Source: an uncultured Prevotellaceae bacterium
GTDB lineage: Bacteria > Bacteroidota > Bacteroidia > Bacteroidales > Bacteroidaceae
DNA: 64,000 bases
Direction: 5' to 3'
Assembly: GCA_947176895.1 (NCBI GenBank)
Contig: CAMWSK010000011.1
Location: 1-64,000, forward strand
The notes beneath the pieces are model-generated. The model worked only from the letters and a program-made list of their open reading frames with translations, was not told the origin of the DNA and made no database searches. The position numbers and the translations under genes were made by a program. Of the stretch, positions 44,901 to 53,289 are shown in pieces. Each line of letters starts with the position of its first letter. Position 1 is the first letter of the stretch.

Positions 44901-45676
44901 ATGGCATCAGTGCCGACCGCCGTGAAAAGAGCGGTGTGCGTGCCGCCATCATCCGCGAGAAGGGCACCAATGGCGAACGCGAGATGGCCTATAGCCTCTA
45001 TCTGGCCGGCTTTGATGTGAAGGATGTGATGATGACCGATCTTATCAGCGGTCGTGAGACACTGGAAGACGTGAATATGATTGTTTTCTGTGGAGGTTTC
45101 TCCAACAGCGATGTGCTGGGATCAGCCAAGGGATGGGCAGGCGCCTTCCTTTATAATCCCAAAGCCAAGGAAGCGCTGGACAAGTTCTACGCACGTCGAA
45201 ACACACTCTCATTGGGCATCTGCAACGGCTGTCAGCTGATGGTTGAATTAGGTCTGACAGGGCATCCTAAGGCCAAGATGCTGCACAACGACAGTCATAA
45301 ATTCGAAAGCGAATTTGTAACCGTTACCATTCCCACCAACCGCAGCGTGATGTTCGGCTCTCTGAGTGGCAACAAGCTGGGTATCTGGGTGGCGCATGGC
45401 GAAGGCAAGTTCTGTCTGCCCGGAAGTGAAGATGACTACAACGTGATTGCCAAATACTCTTACGACGGTTATCCCGCCAACCCCAATGGTTCAGACTTCA
45501 GCGTGGCAGGTATCTGCAGCGAAGACGGACGCCATCTGGCTATGATGCCTCATTTGGAACGTGCCATCTTCCCCTGGCAGAATGCCTGGTATCCCACCAA
45601 TCGCCGCATGGACGAAGTGACGCCTTGGATTGAGGCTTTTGTAAATGCCCGTAAGTGGATTGAGACGCATGAATAA
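41972..45676 (+). CDS. purL: Phosphoribosylformylglycinamidine synthase
   Basis: It makes FGAM from FGAR, glutamine and ATP, the fourth step of purine synthesis. At 1,234 residues it is the large single-chain form that fuses the PurS-like, synthase and glutaminase parts. Early [18 protein letters not shown] is the synthase signature, with [25 protein letters not shown] after it. The C-terminal glutaminase has its nucleophile in [16 protein letters not shown] and the HGEGKF motif. An ATG at 41987 is another possible start. The following chromate transporter gene starts inside its last codons. Confidence 0.97.
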   Translation: [1234 protein letters not shown]

Positions 45677-46229
45677 ATACTTGGAGCTGCTCACCACCTT
45701 CTCCAAAATAGGTCTGTTCACCATTGGTGGCGGCTATGCCATGATTCCCTTGATACAAGAGAAAGTGGTGGCAGAAAAGAAGTGGGCAAGCGAAGAAGAA
45801 CTGGTAGACCTGATGGCGGTGGCACAATCGTGCCCCGGCATCTTTGCCATCAACATCAGCATCTTTATCGGAAACAAGGTGGGCGGGACTCGCGGAGCGA
45901 CTTTCGCTGCCGTGGGCACAGCCCTACCCTCTTTCCTTATTATCCTGGCTATCGCATTGCTGTTTCAGCAGTTTCGCGACATTGCCATCGTGGAAAAGAT
46001 GTTCCGGGGCATACGCCCTGCGGTGGTGGCACTGATAGCCGCACCTGTTTTCAAGATGGCAAAGACCGCCAAGGTGAACCGCTACAACATTTGGATACCC
46101 CTTGTGGTAGCCCTGCTCATCTGGCAATTTGACATCAATCCCATATACATTATTGTATTGGTGGCCTTGGGAGGGATTATCTGGGGTAGGATACAAAACG
46201 ACAACGAAGAAGAGGAGGAAGAGGAATGA
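45669..46229 (+). CDS. Chromate transporter half (short-chain ChrA), first copy
   Basis: A 186-residue membrane protein of the CHR family, half the size of classical ChrA. FSKIGLFTIGGGYAMIPLI is the conserved N-terminal motif, and MAVAQSCPGIFAINISIFIG the second. A string of glutamates ends the protein. The ATG at 45669 overlaps the purL stop by eight bases; an upstream frame start at 45645 is inside purL. Paired short-chain CHR proteins act together, and the next gene is the partner. Chromate export is the name-giving role; the natural substrate is uncertain. Confidence 0.9.
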   Translation: MNKYLELLTTFSKIGLFTIGGGYAMIPLIQEKVVAEKKWASEEELVDLMAVAQSCPGIFAINISIFIGNKVGGTRGATFAAVGTALPSFLIILAIALLFQQFRDIAIVEKMFRGIRPAVVALIAAPVFKMAKTAKVNRYNIWIPLVVALLIWQFDINPIYIIVLVALGGIIWGRIQNDNEEEEEEE

Positions 46230-46804
46230 TTGTATTGGCTCTCCAATTGTTTTGGACGTTCTTTCAAATAGGTCTGTTCGGATTTGGCGGAGGATACGCC
46301 ATGATATCCATGATTCACGGTAGTATTGTGTCAGACTATCATTGGATGACTCCCGGCCAGTTCACGGATATTGTGGCCATCTCCCAGATGACCCCCGGCC
46401 CCATCGGCATCAATTCCGCTACCTACGTGGGTTACACCACCATGGTGAACGCCGGTTACGGACCGGTTATGGGTGTCGTGGGTTCTTTCTTGGCTACCTT
46501 TGCGGTAGTGTTGCCCAGTTTCATCCTTATGCTGCTCATCAGTAAGTTTCTGATGAAGCATCGCCAGAATGCTACGGTAGACAGTATGTTCGGCCTTCTT
46601 CGACCCACCGTAGTGGGTCTGCTGATGGCAGCCGCCCTCTGTCTGATGACGCGTGAGAACTTCTCTTCACCCGAAGAGAATCCTTGGCAGTTTTGGTTGA
46701 GTGTGGTAATCTTCTTGTTTGCTTTTACATCGGCAAAGGTCTACAAGATGAATCCCATCTTAATTATCTGCCTCTGTGCTTTGACCGGAATTATTGTCTT
46801 TTAG
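46226..46804 (+). CDS. Chromate transporter half (short-chain ChrA), second copy
   Basis: A 192-residue CHR protein, with QIGLFGFGGGYAMISMIHG and AISQMTPGPIGINSATYVGY as family motifs and about six hydrophobic segments. Its ATG overlaps the first copy's TGA by four bases (ATGA), so the two are translationally coupled and probably form one heteromeric transporter. The last 45 bases overlap the 3' end of the convergent glycosyltransferase gene, leaving no space for a terminator. Confidence 0.9.
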   Translation: MIVLALQLFWTFFQIGLFGFGGGYAMISMIHGSIVSDYHWMTPGQFTDIVAISQMTPGPIGINSATYVGYTTMVNAGYGPVMGVVGSFLATFAVVLPSFILMLLISKFLMKHRQNATVDSMFGLLRPTVVGLLMAAALCLMTRENFSSPEENPWQFWLSVVIFLFAFTSAKVYKMNPILIICLCALTGIIVF

Positions 46805-47854
46805 GACGCAATAAGGCAGCACCGTTATACCTTGTTGGGGATAGTGGATACCTATCATCTTCTTGTTGCCACTTCGAGACTTGCGAATGCGATCCTCAAG
46901 AATGTGGTCATAGTTGGCCTGCCCGTATTCATACACATGAAAATCTTCCAAATTAAAGTCGATATTCCTGAGGTCCTCCCGCAATATCCATGCCTTTGCA
47001 TGACGGAGGGTTCTGGTCAACATATCGACACCGGCACGCAGATGCACAGCCAAGCGTATGAAATAGACAAAGAAATGATAACGGTTGCGATAATGCTTGT
47101 TGATGAAAATAAGCATTGCATTGTAGAAGACATACACATAACGGAACGATGACTTCTGTGTGCTCTCACCCTTGTAATGCAAGATGGGAGTAGGCACGTA
47201 CCAATTTTGCCACCCGCCTTTCAGCAGACGATAGCTGAGGTCAACATCCTCGCCATACATAAAGAAGTCTTCATCCAACAACCCCACTTGTTTCAAGGCC
47301 TTATGTCTGATCATCATAAAGGCTCCGCTTATTACCTCTATCCTGTTGGCCTCTTTGGGGTCAAGAAAACGCATATAATAGCGACCGAAAAGACGGGTAT
47401 GAGGAAAGAGACTTGTCAAACCGGTCATCTTGCAGAACGAAGTCCAAGGCACAGGCAACGCCCTGCGGCTTTCAAGAGCAAATCTGCCATCCGCTCCATA
47501 CATCGCAACGCCTGTGGCACCTGCCTTCGGATTATTGTCAAGCAAGGTGATACAATCCTTTAGGGTACGGCTGGTGAGCAGCGTGTCAGGATTAAGAAGC
47601 AGCACATACTCTCCCGTAGCCTCGCGAATCGCCTGGTTATTTGCCTTCGAGAAGCCTTTGTTATCCTGATTCTCGATATATCGGACATGGGGGAATCTTT
47701 CTCGAAGATAAGCTATGGAGCCGTCCGAAGATTGGTTGTCCACCACAAACACCTCCATCTCCAGACCTTCAGCCGAAAGAAAAAGACTGCGAAGACATTG
47801 TTCGAGAAAGAACTTAACATTATAGTTTACAATAACAACACTAAGCTTCATCAT
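46760..47854 (-). CDS. Family 2 glycosyltransferase
   Basis: A 364-residue GT-A glycosyltransferase. LSVVIVNYNVKFFLEQCLRS opens it, VVDNQSSDGS is the nucleotide-binding strand, and LLLNPDT holds the metal-binding DxD-like acidic residue. The later FFMYGEDVDLSYRLLKGGW carries the ED(x)D catalytic region. It most resembles rhamnosyltransferase-type enzymes that build surface polysaccharide. It is last in the minus-strand run with a membrane protein and recR, overlapping the former by 14 bases. Its final 15 codons lie antisense to the second chromate transporter gene. Confidence 0.88.
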   Translation of the reverse strand: MMKLSVVIVNYNVKFFLEQCLRSLFLSAEGLEMEVFVVDNQSSDGSIAYLRERFPHVRYIENQDNKGFSKANNQAIREATGEYVLLLNPDTLLTSRTLKDCITLLDNNPKAGATGVAMYGADGRFALESRRALPVPWTSFCKMTGLTSLFPHTRLFGRYYMRFLDPKEANRIEVISGAFMMIRHKALKQVGLLDEDFFMYGEDVDLSYRLLKGGWQNWYVPTPILHYKGESTQKSSFRYVYVFYNAMLIFINKHYRNRYHFFVYFIRLAVHLRAGVDMLTRTLRHAKAWILREDLRNIDFNLEDFHVYEYGQANYDHILEDRIRKSRSGNKKMIGIHYPQQGITVLPYCVLKDNNSGQSTEADN

Positions 47855-48284
47855 CTATTTCTTTAGGTGTTAACTCGTCCAGCATTCGTTCCTCAGTGGG
47901 CCAAACAAAGACAATGGCTATAAGTGAAACCACAGCACAATAAAGCGCACTGCTGTCCGACATCAGAAAATATAAGGATGTGCCAAGTAACACGGGAATA
48001 TATAAGGCAAACAATCGCGCAATAGCCCAAAAACGATAGGTGTAAAGTTCTCGCTCTATCCGCTTTCTGATGGGTGTCCAGTTCAACAACTTCAGGGATG
48101 TGGGGATAAGGAATATGGTTAAAAGCACAACCAATAGCTGCAAACCATAAAACACTGGAAGTACACCGTTCTCAATGACATCCAATTCTCCTAAAACGAC
48201 AATCATAATCTCCGCGGCCATCAATGCCAAAGCAAGGATATTCAATTGACGGTTAACCCTCTTATGCTCGTTTGTTATTTCCAT
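47841..48284 (-). CDS. Four-helix membrane protein of unknown function
   Basis: A 147-residue protein with about four hydrophobic segments: near residues 14-32, 42-60, 86-104 and 110-127, separated by a basic loop (WTPIRKRIERELYTYRF). The C-terminus is acidic and cytoplasm-like. I do not recognise a family. It lies five bases after recR and overlaps the glycosyltransferase start by 14 bases, so the three are probably one transcript. It could help the glycosyltransferase at the membrane, but nothing shows this. Confidence 0.65.
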   Translation of the reverse strand: MEITNEHKRVNRQLNILALALMAAEIMIVVLGELDVIENGVLPVFYGLQLLVVLLTIFLIPTSLKLLNWTPIRKRIERELYTYRFWAIARLFALYIPVLLGTSLYFLMSDSSALYCAVVSLIAIVFVWPTEERMLDELTPKEIDDEA

Positions 48285-48288
48285 TTAC

Positions 48289-48909
48289 TTAAACATTAAC
48301 CATGAAAGTGGTCCGATTCACGATACTTCTTCCCAATGTGATTTCATCGGTATACTGCAACTCGTCGTTCTGTGCTACGCCCCGTGCAATCACACTGACC
48401 TTGACGTCTAATGGTGCAAGACGACGATAGAGATAGAAATTCGTGGTATCTCCCTCCATCGTTGGGTTGAGAGCCAAGATAATCTCCTTAACTTCCTCTT
48501 TCGCTGCACGCTCTATGAGACTGTCGATGTACAAATCACCAGGCCCCACCCCATCCATTGGCGAGATAACCCCGCCAAGCACATGGTAGACACCGCGATA
48601 TTGCTGGGTATTTTCAATCGCCATCACATCCTGAATATCCTCTACTACGCATATTGTGGATTCATCGCGGCGAGGATTGGAGCAGATGGGACATATCTCC
48701 GTGTCGCTGATATTATGACAGATTTTGCAGAACTGCACGTTCTGTCGCAATTGAATCACACTGTTTCCAAAGGTATCTACTGCCGTCTGCTCCTGACGAA
48801 GAAGATGAAGCACCAGGCGCATAGCTGTCTTCTCACCTATACCCGGCAACTTGGAAAACTCCTCGACAGCACGTTGCAGTAAAGAACTGGATATTTGTTG
48901 ACTACTCAC
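48289..48909 (-). CDS. recR: Recombination protein RecR
   Basis: RecR works with RecF and RecO to load RecA at gaps; recF lies at 58325 in this window. The 206-residue protein has the N-terminal helix-hairpin-helix [20 protein letters not shown], a four-cysteine zinc finger ([16 protein letters not shown]) and a Toprim domain from [12 protein letters not shown]. The full length matches the family. It starts 20 bases after the hisB stop and may be expressed from the his operon. Confidence 0.97.
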   Translation of the reverse strand: MSSQQISSSLLQRAVEEFSKLPGIGEKTAMRLVLHLLRQEQTAVDTFGNSVIQLRQNVQFCKICHNISDTEICPICSNPRRDESTICVVEDIQDVMAIENTQQYRGVYHVLGGVISPMDGVGPGDLYIDSLIERAAKEEVKEIILALNPTMEGDTTNFYLYRRLAPLDVKVSVIARGVAQNDELQYTDEITLGRSIVNRTTFMVNV

Positions 48910-48929
48910 TATATTTCTTTTGACTTACG

Positions 48930-49982
48930 TTATAAGACACCTTTACTGGTGGGAAGAACAAAATGAGTGACATCGCGGCGTACAGCCATCTTCAGGGCCC
49001 GGGCAAATGCCTTGAAAATCCCCTCGATTTTATGATGTTCGTTCTGTCCTTCTGCCTTAATGTTCAAGTTCATGCGTGCACTGTCGCTCAGGCTCTTGAA
49101 GAAATGCAGGAACATTTCAGTGGGCATCTCTCCAACCTTCTCACGATGAAACTCGGCACTCCACACCAACCATGGCCGTCCTCCAAAGTCAAGAGCCACC
49201 TGACACAGACAATCGTCCATGGGCAGACAATAGCCATAACGTTCGATGCCTCGCTTGTCGCCCAAGGCCTTTTGTATGGCTTCGCCCAAGGCTAAGGCCG
49301 TGTCTTCTATCGTATGGTGCTCGTCCACATGCAAATCACCCTTACAGCTGATGGTCAAATCTATGTTTCCGTGGCGGGCAATCTGTTCAAGCATGTGGTC
49401 AAAGAATCCCAATCCCGTGGAGATATTGCCGTGCCCATCACCATCCAGATTCACAATCACTTCAATATCTGTTTCTGCAGTCCTACGCTTCACACAGGAT
49501 GTACGCTGACCGGCATATACGACTTCCTTCACCTTTTCCCAATCGGGAAGAAGAAACCTGCAACCCAAATTCCTTGCCAATTCGCGGTCGCTGTCACGAT
49601 CACCTATCACAAAGCTGTTGGCTATGTCATAGTCTCCGTTCAAGTATTCCGTAAGCATACCGATACCGGGCTTACGCGTAGGCAGGTTTTCTTCAGGAAA
49701 ACTTCGGTCGATATGAATGGCATCGAACTCCACGCCCTCACCTCTCAGAATGTCGAGCATCAGGTTTTGGGTCGGCCAAAAGTCGACTTCGGGATAAGAG
49801 TCCGTGCCCAAACCATCCTGATTACTCACCATCACAAACAGGCAGTCTGTATGATGGCGCAGAAAACTCAACGTTCCGATAACGCCGGGCACAAACTGAA
49901 ACTTTTCATAAGAATCTATCTGCTCGTCCTCGGGTTCACGAAGGATGGTTCCGTCGCGGTCGATAAATAATATCTTCTTCAT
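48930..49982 (-). CDS. hisB: Bifunctional histidinol-phosphatase / imidazoleglycerol-phosphate dehydratase
   Basis: Two steps of histidine synthesis in one 350-residue chain. Residues 1-165 are a HAD phosphatase ([20 protein letters not shown], with the nucleophile Asp pair, and later [17 protein letters not shown]). Residues about 168-350 are the dehydratase ([10 protein letters not shown], then [34 protein letters not shown]), rich in manganese-binding histidines. The ATG overlaps the hisC stop by four bases. Confidence 0.97.
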   Translation of the reverse strand: MKKILFIDRDGTILREPEDEQIDSYEKFQFVPGVIGTLSFLRHHTDCLFVMVSNQDGLGTDSYPEVDFWPTQNLMLDILRGEGVEFDAIHIDRSFPEENLPTRKPGIGMLTEYLNGDYDIANSFVIGDRDSDRELARNLGCRFLLPDWEKVKEVVYAGQRTSCVKRRTAETDIEVIVNLDGDGHGNISTGLGFFDHMLEQIARHGNIDLTISCKGDLHVDEHHTIEDTALALGEAIQKALGDKRGIERYGYCLPMDDCLCQVALDFGGRPWLVWSAEFHREKVGEMPTEMFLHFFKSLSDSARMNLNIKAEGQNEHHKIEGIFKAFARALKMAVRRDVTHFVLPTSKGVL

Positions 49983-51019
49983 TTATATTGTCTCAGTGCC
50001 TTTAGCAATTCGTTATTCTCCTGGGGTGACCCAATGGTTATACGCAAACATCCTTCACACAGCTGCACGGAATTACGGTTTCTTACCACAATGCCACAAT
50101 CAATAAGATATTTGTAGATGCCGTTTGCATCCGTCACTTGTGCCAAAAAGAAGTTGGCATCCGTTGGATATATCTTCTTGCAAATGGGCAATTCCGCAAA
50201 GGCCGGCAACATCTTCTCGCGTTCGCATAGAATCATACGTAACCAATCGTTCACCTTCCCCAAGTCGGCCATCACCTCCAAAGCCTGACGTTGGGTAAGC
50301 AGATTCACATTATAGGGATACTTCACCCGGTTCATCAGTTCGATGATAGGTTCGTTTGCAAAGGCCATGCCCAATCGTATCGCAGCAGAACCCCATGCTT
50401 TGCTCATCGTGTTGAGCACAAGAATATTGGGATATTTGTCCAATTGGTTACGGAATGGGATGGTCTTGGCGAAATCGCCATAAGCCTCATCAATCACCAC
50501 AATGCCGGGGAAACCGTCTATCACTTTCTTGATTTCCTCGCCTTGCAAACAATTGCCAACAGGATTGTTCGGCGTGCAGAGCCAAACAGCCTTTGTATTT
50601 GAATCGCAGGCTGCCAACAATCGTTCGGCATCAAGCGAAAAGTCCTCATTCAGAGCCACAGGACGGTACTCCACATCATTGATGTCTGCACACACTTTGT
50701 ACATACCATACGTGGGAGCAATGGCCACAACATTATCTATTCCCGGACGACAGAACACACGGTAGACCAAATCTATGGCCTCGTCACTTCCGTTTCCCAA
50801 AAAGATTTGTTCGGGTTTTACTCCTTTAATCTGCGACAAACGCATCTTCACGTCCCTTTGCAACGGATCGGGGTACCGATTGAAGGGGCCATTAAATGGG
50901 TTCTCGTTAGCATCCAGGAAGACACGGGCCTCTTTGCCTTTATACTCATCCCGCGCACAGCTATAGGGCGTCAACCTCCAGATATTGGGGCGCGTGAGTT
51001 TCTCCAGATCTATCTTCAT
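49979..51019 (-). CDS. hisC: Histidinol-phosphate aminotransferase
   Basis: A 346-residue PLP enzyme. [18 protein letters not shown] is the typical opening, [11 protein letters not shown] and [10 protein letters not shown] line the cofactor, and [14 protein letters not shown] contains the Schiff-base lysine. It transaminates imidazole acetol phosphate. It lies between hisD (37 bases upstream) and hisB (overlapping). Confidence 0.96.
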   Translation of the reverse strand: MKIDLEKLTRPNIWRLTPYSCARDEYKGKEARVFLDANENPFNGPFNRYPDPLQRDVKMRLSQIKGVKPEQIFLGNGSDEAIDLVYRVFCRPGIDNVVAIAPTYGMYKVCADINDVEYRPVALNEDFSLDAERLLAACDSNTKAVWLCTPNNPVGNCLQGEEIKKVIDGFPGIVVIDEAYGDFAKTIPFRNQLDKYPNILVLNTMSKAWGSAAIRLGMAFANEPIIELMNRVKYPYNVNLLTQRQALEVMADLGKVNDWLRMILCEREKMLPAFAELPICKKIYPTDANFFLAQVTDANGIYKYLIDCGIVVRNRNSVQLCEGCLRITIGSPQENNELLKALRQYK

Positions 51020-51056
51020 GTCTGTAATTTTCCTTGTACTAATTCATATATAGGGG

Positions 51057-52340
51057 CTACTGAAGACTTTCGCGTCGGAGTAGCATGGCCATGCGGTGAG
51101 CATCAAGTCCTTCAGCCTCGGCCATTCTCTCCACGGCGGGTCCTATGGCTCGCACACCCTGCGGGGTGATATGTTGGAAGGTGACCTTTCTCATGTAACT
51201 ATCCAGGTTGACACCACTATAAGCCGTGGCATAGCCATTGGTTGGCAGTGTATGGTTAGTGCCGCTGGCATAGTCACCTGCGCTTTCAGGTGTCAGACTA
51301 CCCAAGAAAACACTGCCGGCATTTATCACTTGTTCAGCCAACTGCATATAGTTTTTTGTTTCAATGATAAGATGTTCGGGCGCATACATGTTGGCCATCC
51401 GCATCATTTCCTCATCATCCTTAAGCACGATGAGTTTGCTGCTTTCCAGACTTTTTCTGGCAATCTCCTGCCGGGGAAGCAGACTCACCTGACGTTCCAC
51501 TTCTTCCGCCACACGTTTTGCCATCGCCTCATCGGTGGTAAGCATCACTACCTGCGAATCAGGGCCATGCTCTGCCTGACTTAGAAGATCGGCAGCCACA
51601 AAAGAGGGGTTACTGCTTTCATCGGCCAGCACCATCACCTCGCTGGGACCGGCCGGCATGTCAATGGCCACATCATGCAGGCTTACTTGTTGTTTGGCAC
51701 ACATCACAAACTGATTGCCCGGACCGAATATCTTATAAACACGGGGAATGCTTTCCGTTCCATAGGCCATGGCGCCGATAGCCTGAACACCTCCGGCCTT
51801 AAACACCCGGGTAACACCGGCCATGCGTGCAGCCACCAAAACCGCAGGATTCACACGTCCGTCACGCTGCGGAGGTGTGCACAATACTATCTCCCGGCAT
51901 CCGGCGATGCAGGCGGGAATACCCAGCATCAGCACCGTACTGAACAAGGGAGCTGTTCCCCCCGGAATGTATAAACCGACTTTCTCTATCGCGATGCTCT
52001 TCTGCCAGCACTCCACCCCGTCTGTCACTTGACAATGTTCGCCATGAAAACGTTGGTTGGCATGAAACTTCTCTATATTTCCATGGGCTGTGGCAATGGC
52101 TTTCTTCAGCTCATCATCCACCAACCTCTCAGCCTCTTGAAATTCCTCCTCGCCTACCCGAAGATTTGCTAACTCCACATGGTCGAACTTCTGCTCGTAA
52201 CTCATTACGGCACGGTCACCATTGGCCTTCACATCTGCCAACACATCGGCAACCAAGCGGTTCAAGTCCACAGCATCCTTCGTGGGACGTTTCAACAGAG
52301 CTCCCCAATCATCGGTGTGGGGATAAAGAATTGTGTTCAC
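51057..52340 (-). CDS. hisD: Histidinol dehydrogenase
   Basis: It oxidises histidinol to histidine in two NAD-dependent steps. The 427-residue protein has VGLYIPGGTAPLFSTVLML, KIFGPGNQFVMCAKQQVS, DMPAGPSEVMVLAD, and the zinc-site SQAEHGPDSQ and TNHTLPTNGYA. It is 16 bases after hisG. Confidence 0.97.
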   Translation of the reverse strand: MNTILYPHTDDWGALLKRPTKDAVDLNRLVADVLADVKANGDRAVMSYEQKFDHVELANLRVGEEEFQEAERLVDDELKKAIATAHGNIEKFHANQRFHGEHCQVTDGVECWQKSIAIEKVGLYIPGGTAPLFSTVLMLGIPACIAGCREIVLCTPPQRDGRVNPAVLVAARMAGVTRVFKAGGVQAIGAMAYGTESIPRVYKIFGPGNQFVMCAKQQVSLHDVAIDMPAGPSEVMVLADESSNPSFVAADLLSQAEHGPDSQVVMLTTDEAMAKRVAEEVERQVSLLPRQEIARKSLESSKLIVLKDDEEMMRMANMYAPEHLIIETKNYMQLAEQVINAGSVFLGSLTPESAGDYASGTNHTLPTNGYATAYSGVNLDSYMRKVTFQHITPQGVRAIGPAVERMAEAEGLDAHRMAMLLRRESLQ

Positions 52341-52356
52341 GTTTGTTAGAGGTTGT

Positions 52357-53208
52357 TTAATAAATCATTTTCTCAATGGGCAATACAAGGATTCCCTCTG
52401 CTCCCAGTTCCTTCAACTTCCCGATAATCGTCCAGAAGCTCTTTTCGTCAATCACGGTATGCACGCTGTTCCACCCCTCCGTGGCAAGAGGCATCACCGT
52501 GGGACTCTTTGCACCGGGCAAAGCAGACACCACATCATTCACCTTCTCCGAGGGGACATTCATCATCACATACTTCTTGTCTTCGGCATTCTTCACAGCC
52601 TCTATGCGGAAAAGGAACTCTTGAAGTATCTCTTTCTTCTCCTCACTCATCTGCTTGTTGCCGATAAGCAAGGCCTCACTCTTCATTACAACTTCCACCT
52701 CGTTGAGGTTGTTGCTCACCAAAGTCGAACCACTGCTCACGATGTCGAAGATGGCATCTGCCAGTCCGATACCCGGACTTATCTCCACCGATCCGGTAAT
52801 CACATGGATATCACTTTGGATACCCTTGCTTTGCATGAAGTTCTTTAAAATATTGGGATATGAAGTGGCTATCTTCTTGCCGTTGAACCATTCCAGGCCC
52901 TTATAGTCTACGGCCTTGGGCAAAGCCAGCGAGAGACGGCACTTGCTGAATCCCAAAGGACGGATTACCTCGGCATCCTCCTGCCGTTCCTCATACTCAT
53001 TGGCCCCCACGATGCCCAAATCGGCCACACCGCTGGCCACCGAAGCGGGAATGTCATCGTCACGCAGATAAAGCACCTCCAAGGGGAAATTGGTGCTCTG
53101 CACCAGCAAGGTACGTTTGCTACCGCTGATTTTAATGCCTGCCTCAGACAGCAAGGTCATTGTATCCTCAAAAAGTCGTCCTTTTGACTGAACTGCAATT
53201 CTTAGCAT
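52357..53208 (-). CDS. hisG: ATP phosphoribosyltransferase (long form)
   Basis: First enzyme of histidine synthesis, joining ATP and PRPP. The 283-residue protein is the long HisG with its own C-terminal regulatory domain (from about residue 210, MMNVPSEKVNDVVSALPG, TVMPLATEGWNSVHTVI) which binds histidine for feedback inhibition; no HisZ is needed. RIAVQSKGRLFEDTM and the PRPP loop ITGSVEISPGIGLADAIFD are clear. It leads hisGDCB. The remaining his genes (hisH, A, F, IE) are not in the window. Confidence 0.96.
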   Translation of the reverse strand: MLRIAVQSKGRLFEDTMTLLSEAGIKISGSKRTLLVQSTNFPLEVLYLRDDDIPASVASGVADLGIVGANEYEERQEDAEVIRPLGFSKCRLSLALPKAVDYKGLEWFNGKKIATSYPNILKNFMQSKGIQSDIHVITGSVEISPGIGLADAIFDIVSSGSTLVSNNLNEVEVVMKSEALLIGNKQMSEEKKEILQEFLFRIEAVKNAEDKKYVMMNVPSEKVNDVVSALPGAKSPTVMPLATEGWNSVHTVIDEKSFWTIIGKLKELGAEGILVLPIEKMIY

Positions 53209-53238
53209 TGTTTTATTCTATTTTATCGTCGCAACGTA

Positions 53239-53269
53239 CAAAAGTACGAATAAATCGCGTATTTAGCAA
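53239..53269 (-). promoter_or_regulatory. Promoter of hisGDCB
   Basis: On the minus strand TTG (53269-53267), 20 bases, then TACTTTTG (53246-53239). The ATG at 53208 is 30 bases away; there is no room for a His-rich leader peptide, unlike the aromatic operon. Confidence 0.7.
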
Positions 53270-53289
53270 CAAAAATACTCAAAAGCGCA

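Noticed and set aside
53209-53289. Histidine leader peptide before hisG
   Set aside because: The promoter is only 30 bases from hisG and no His-rich frame or terminator is present.
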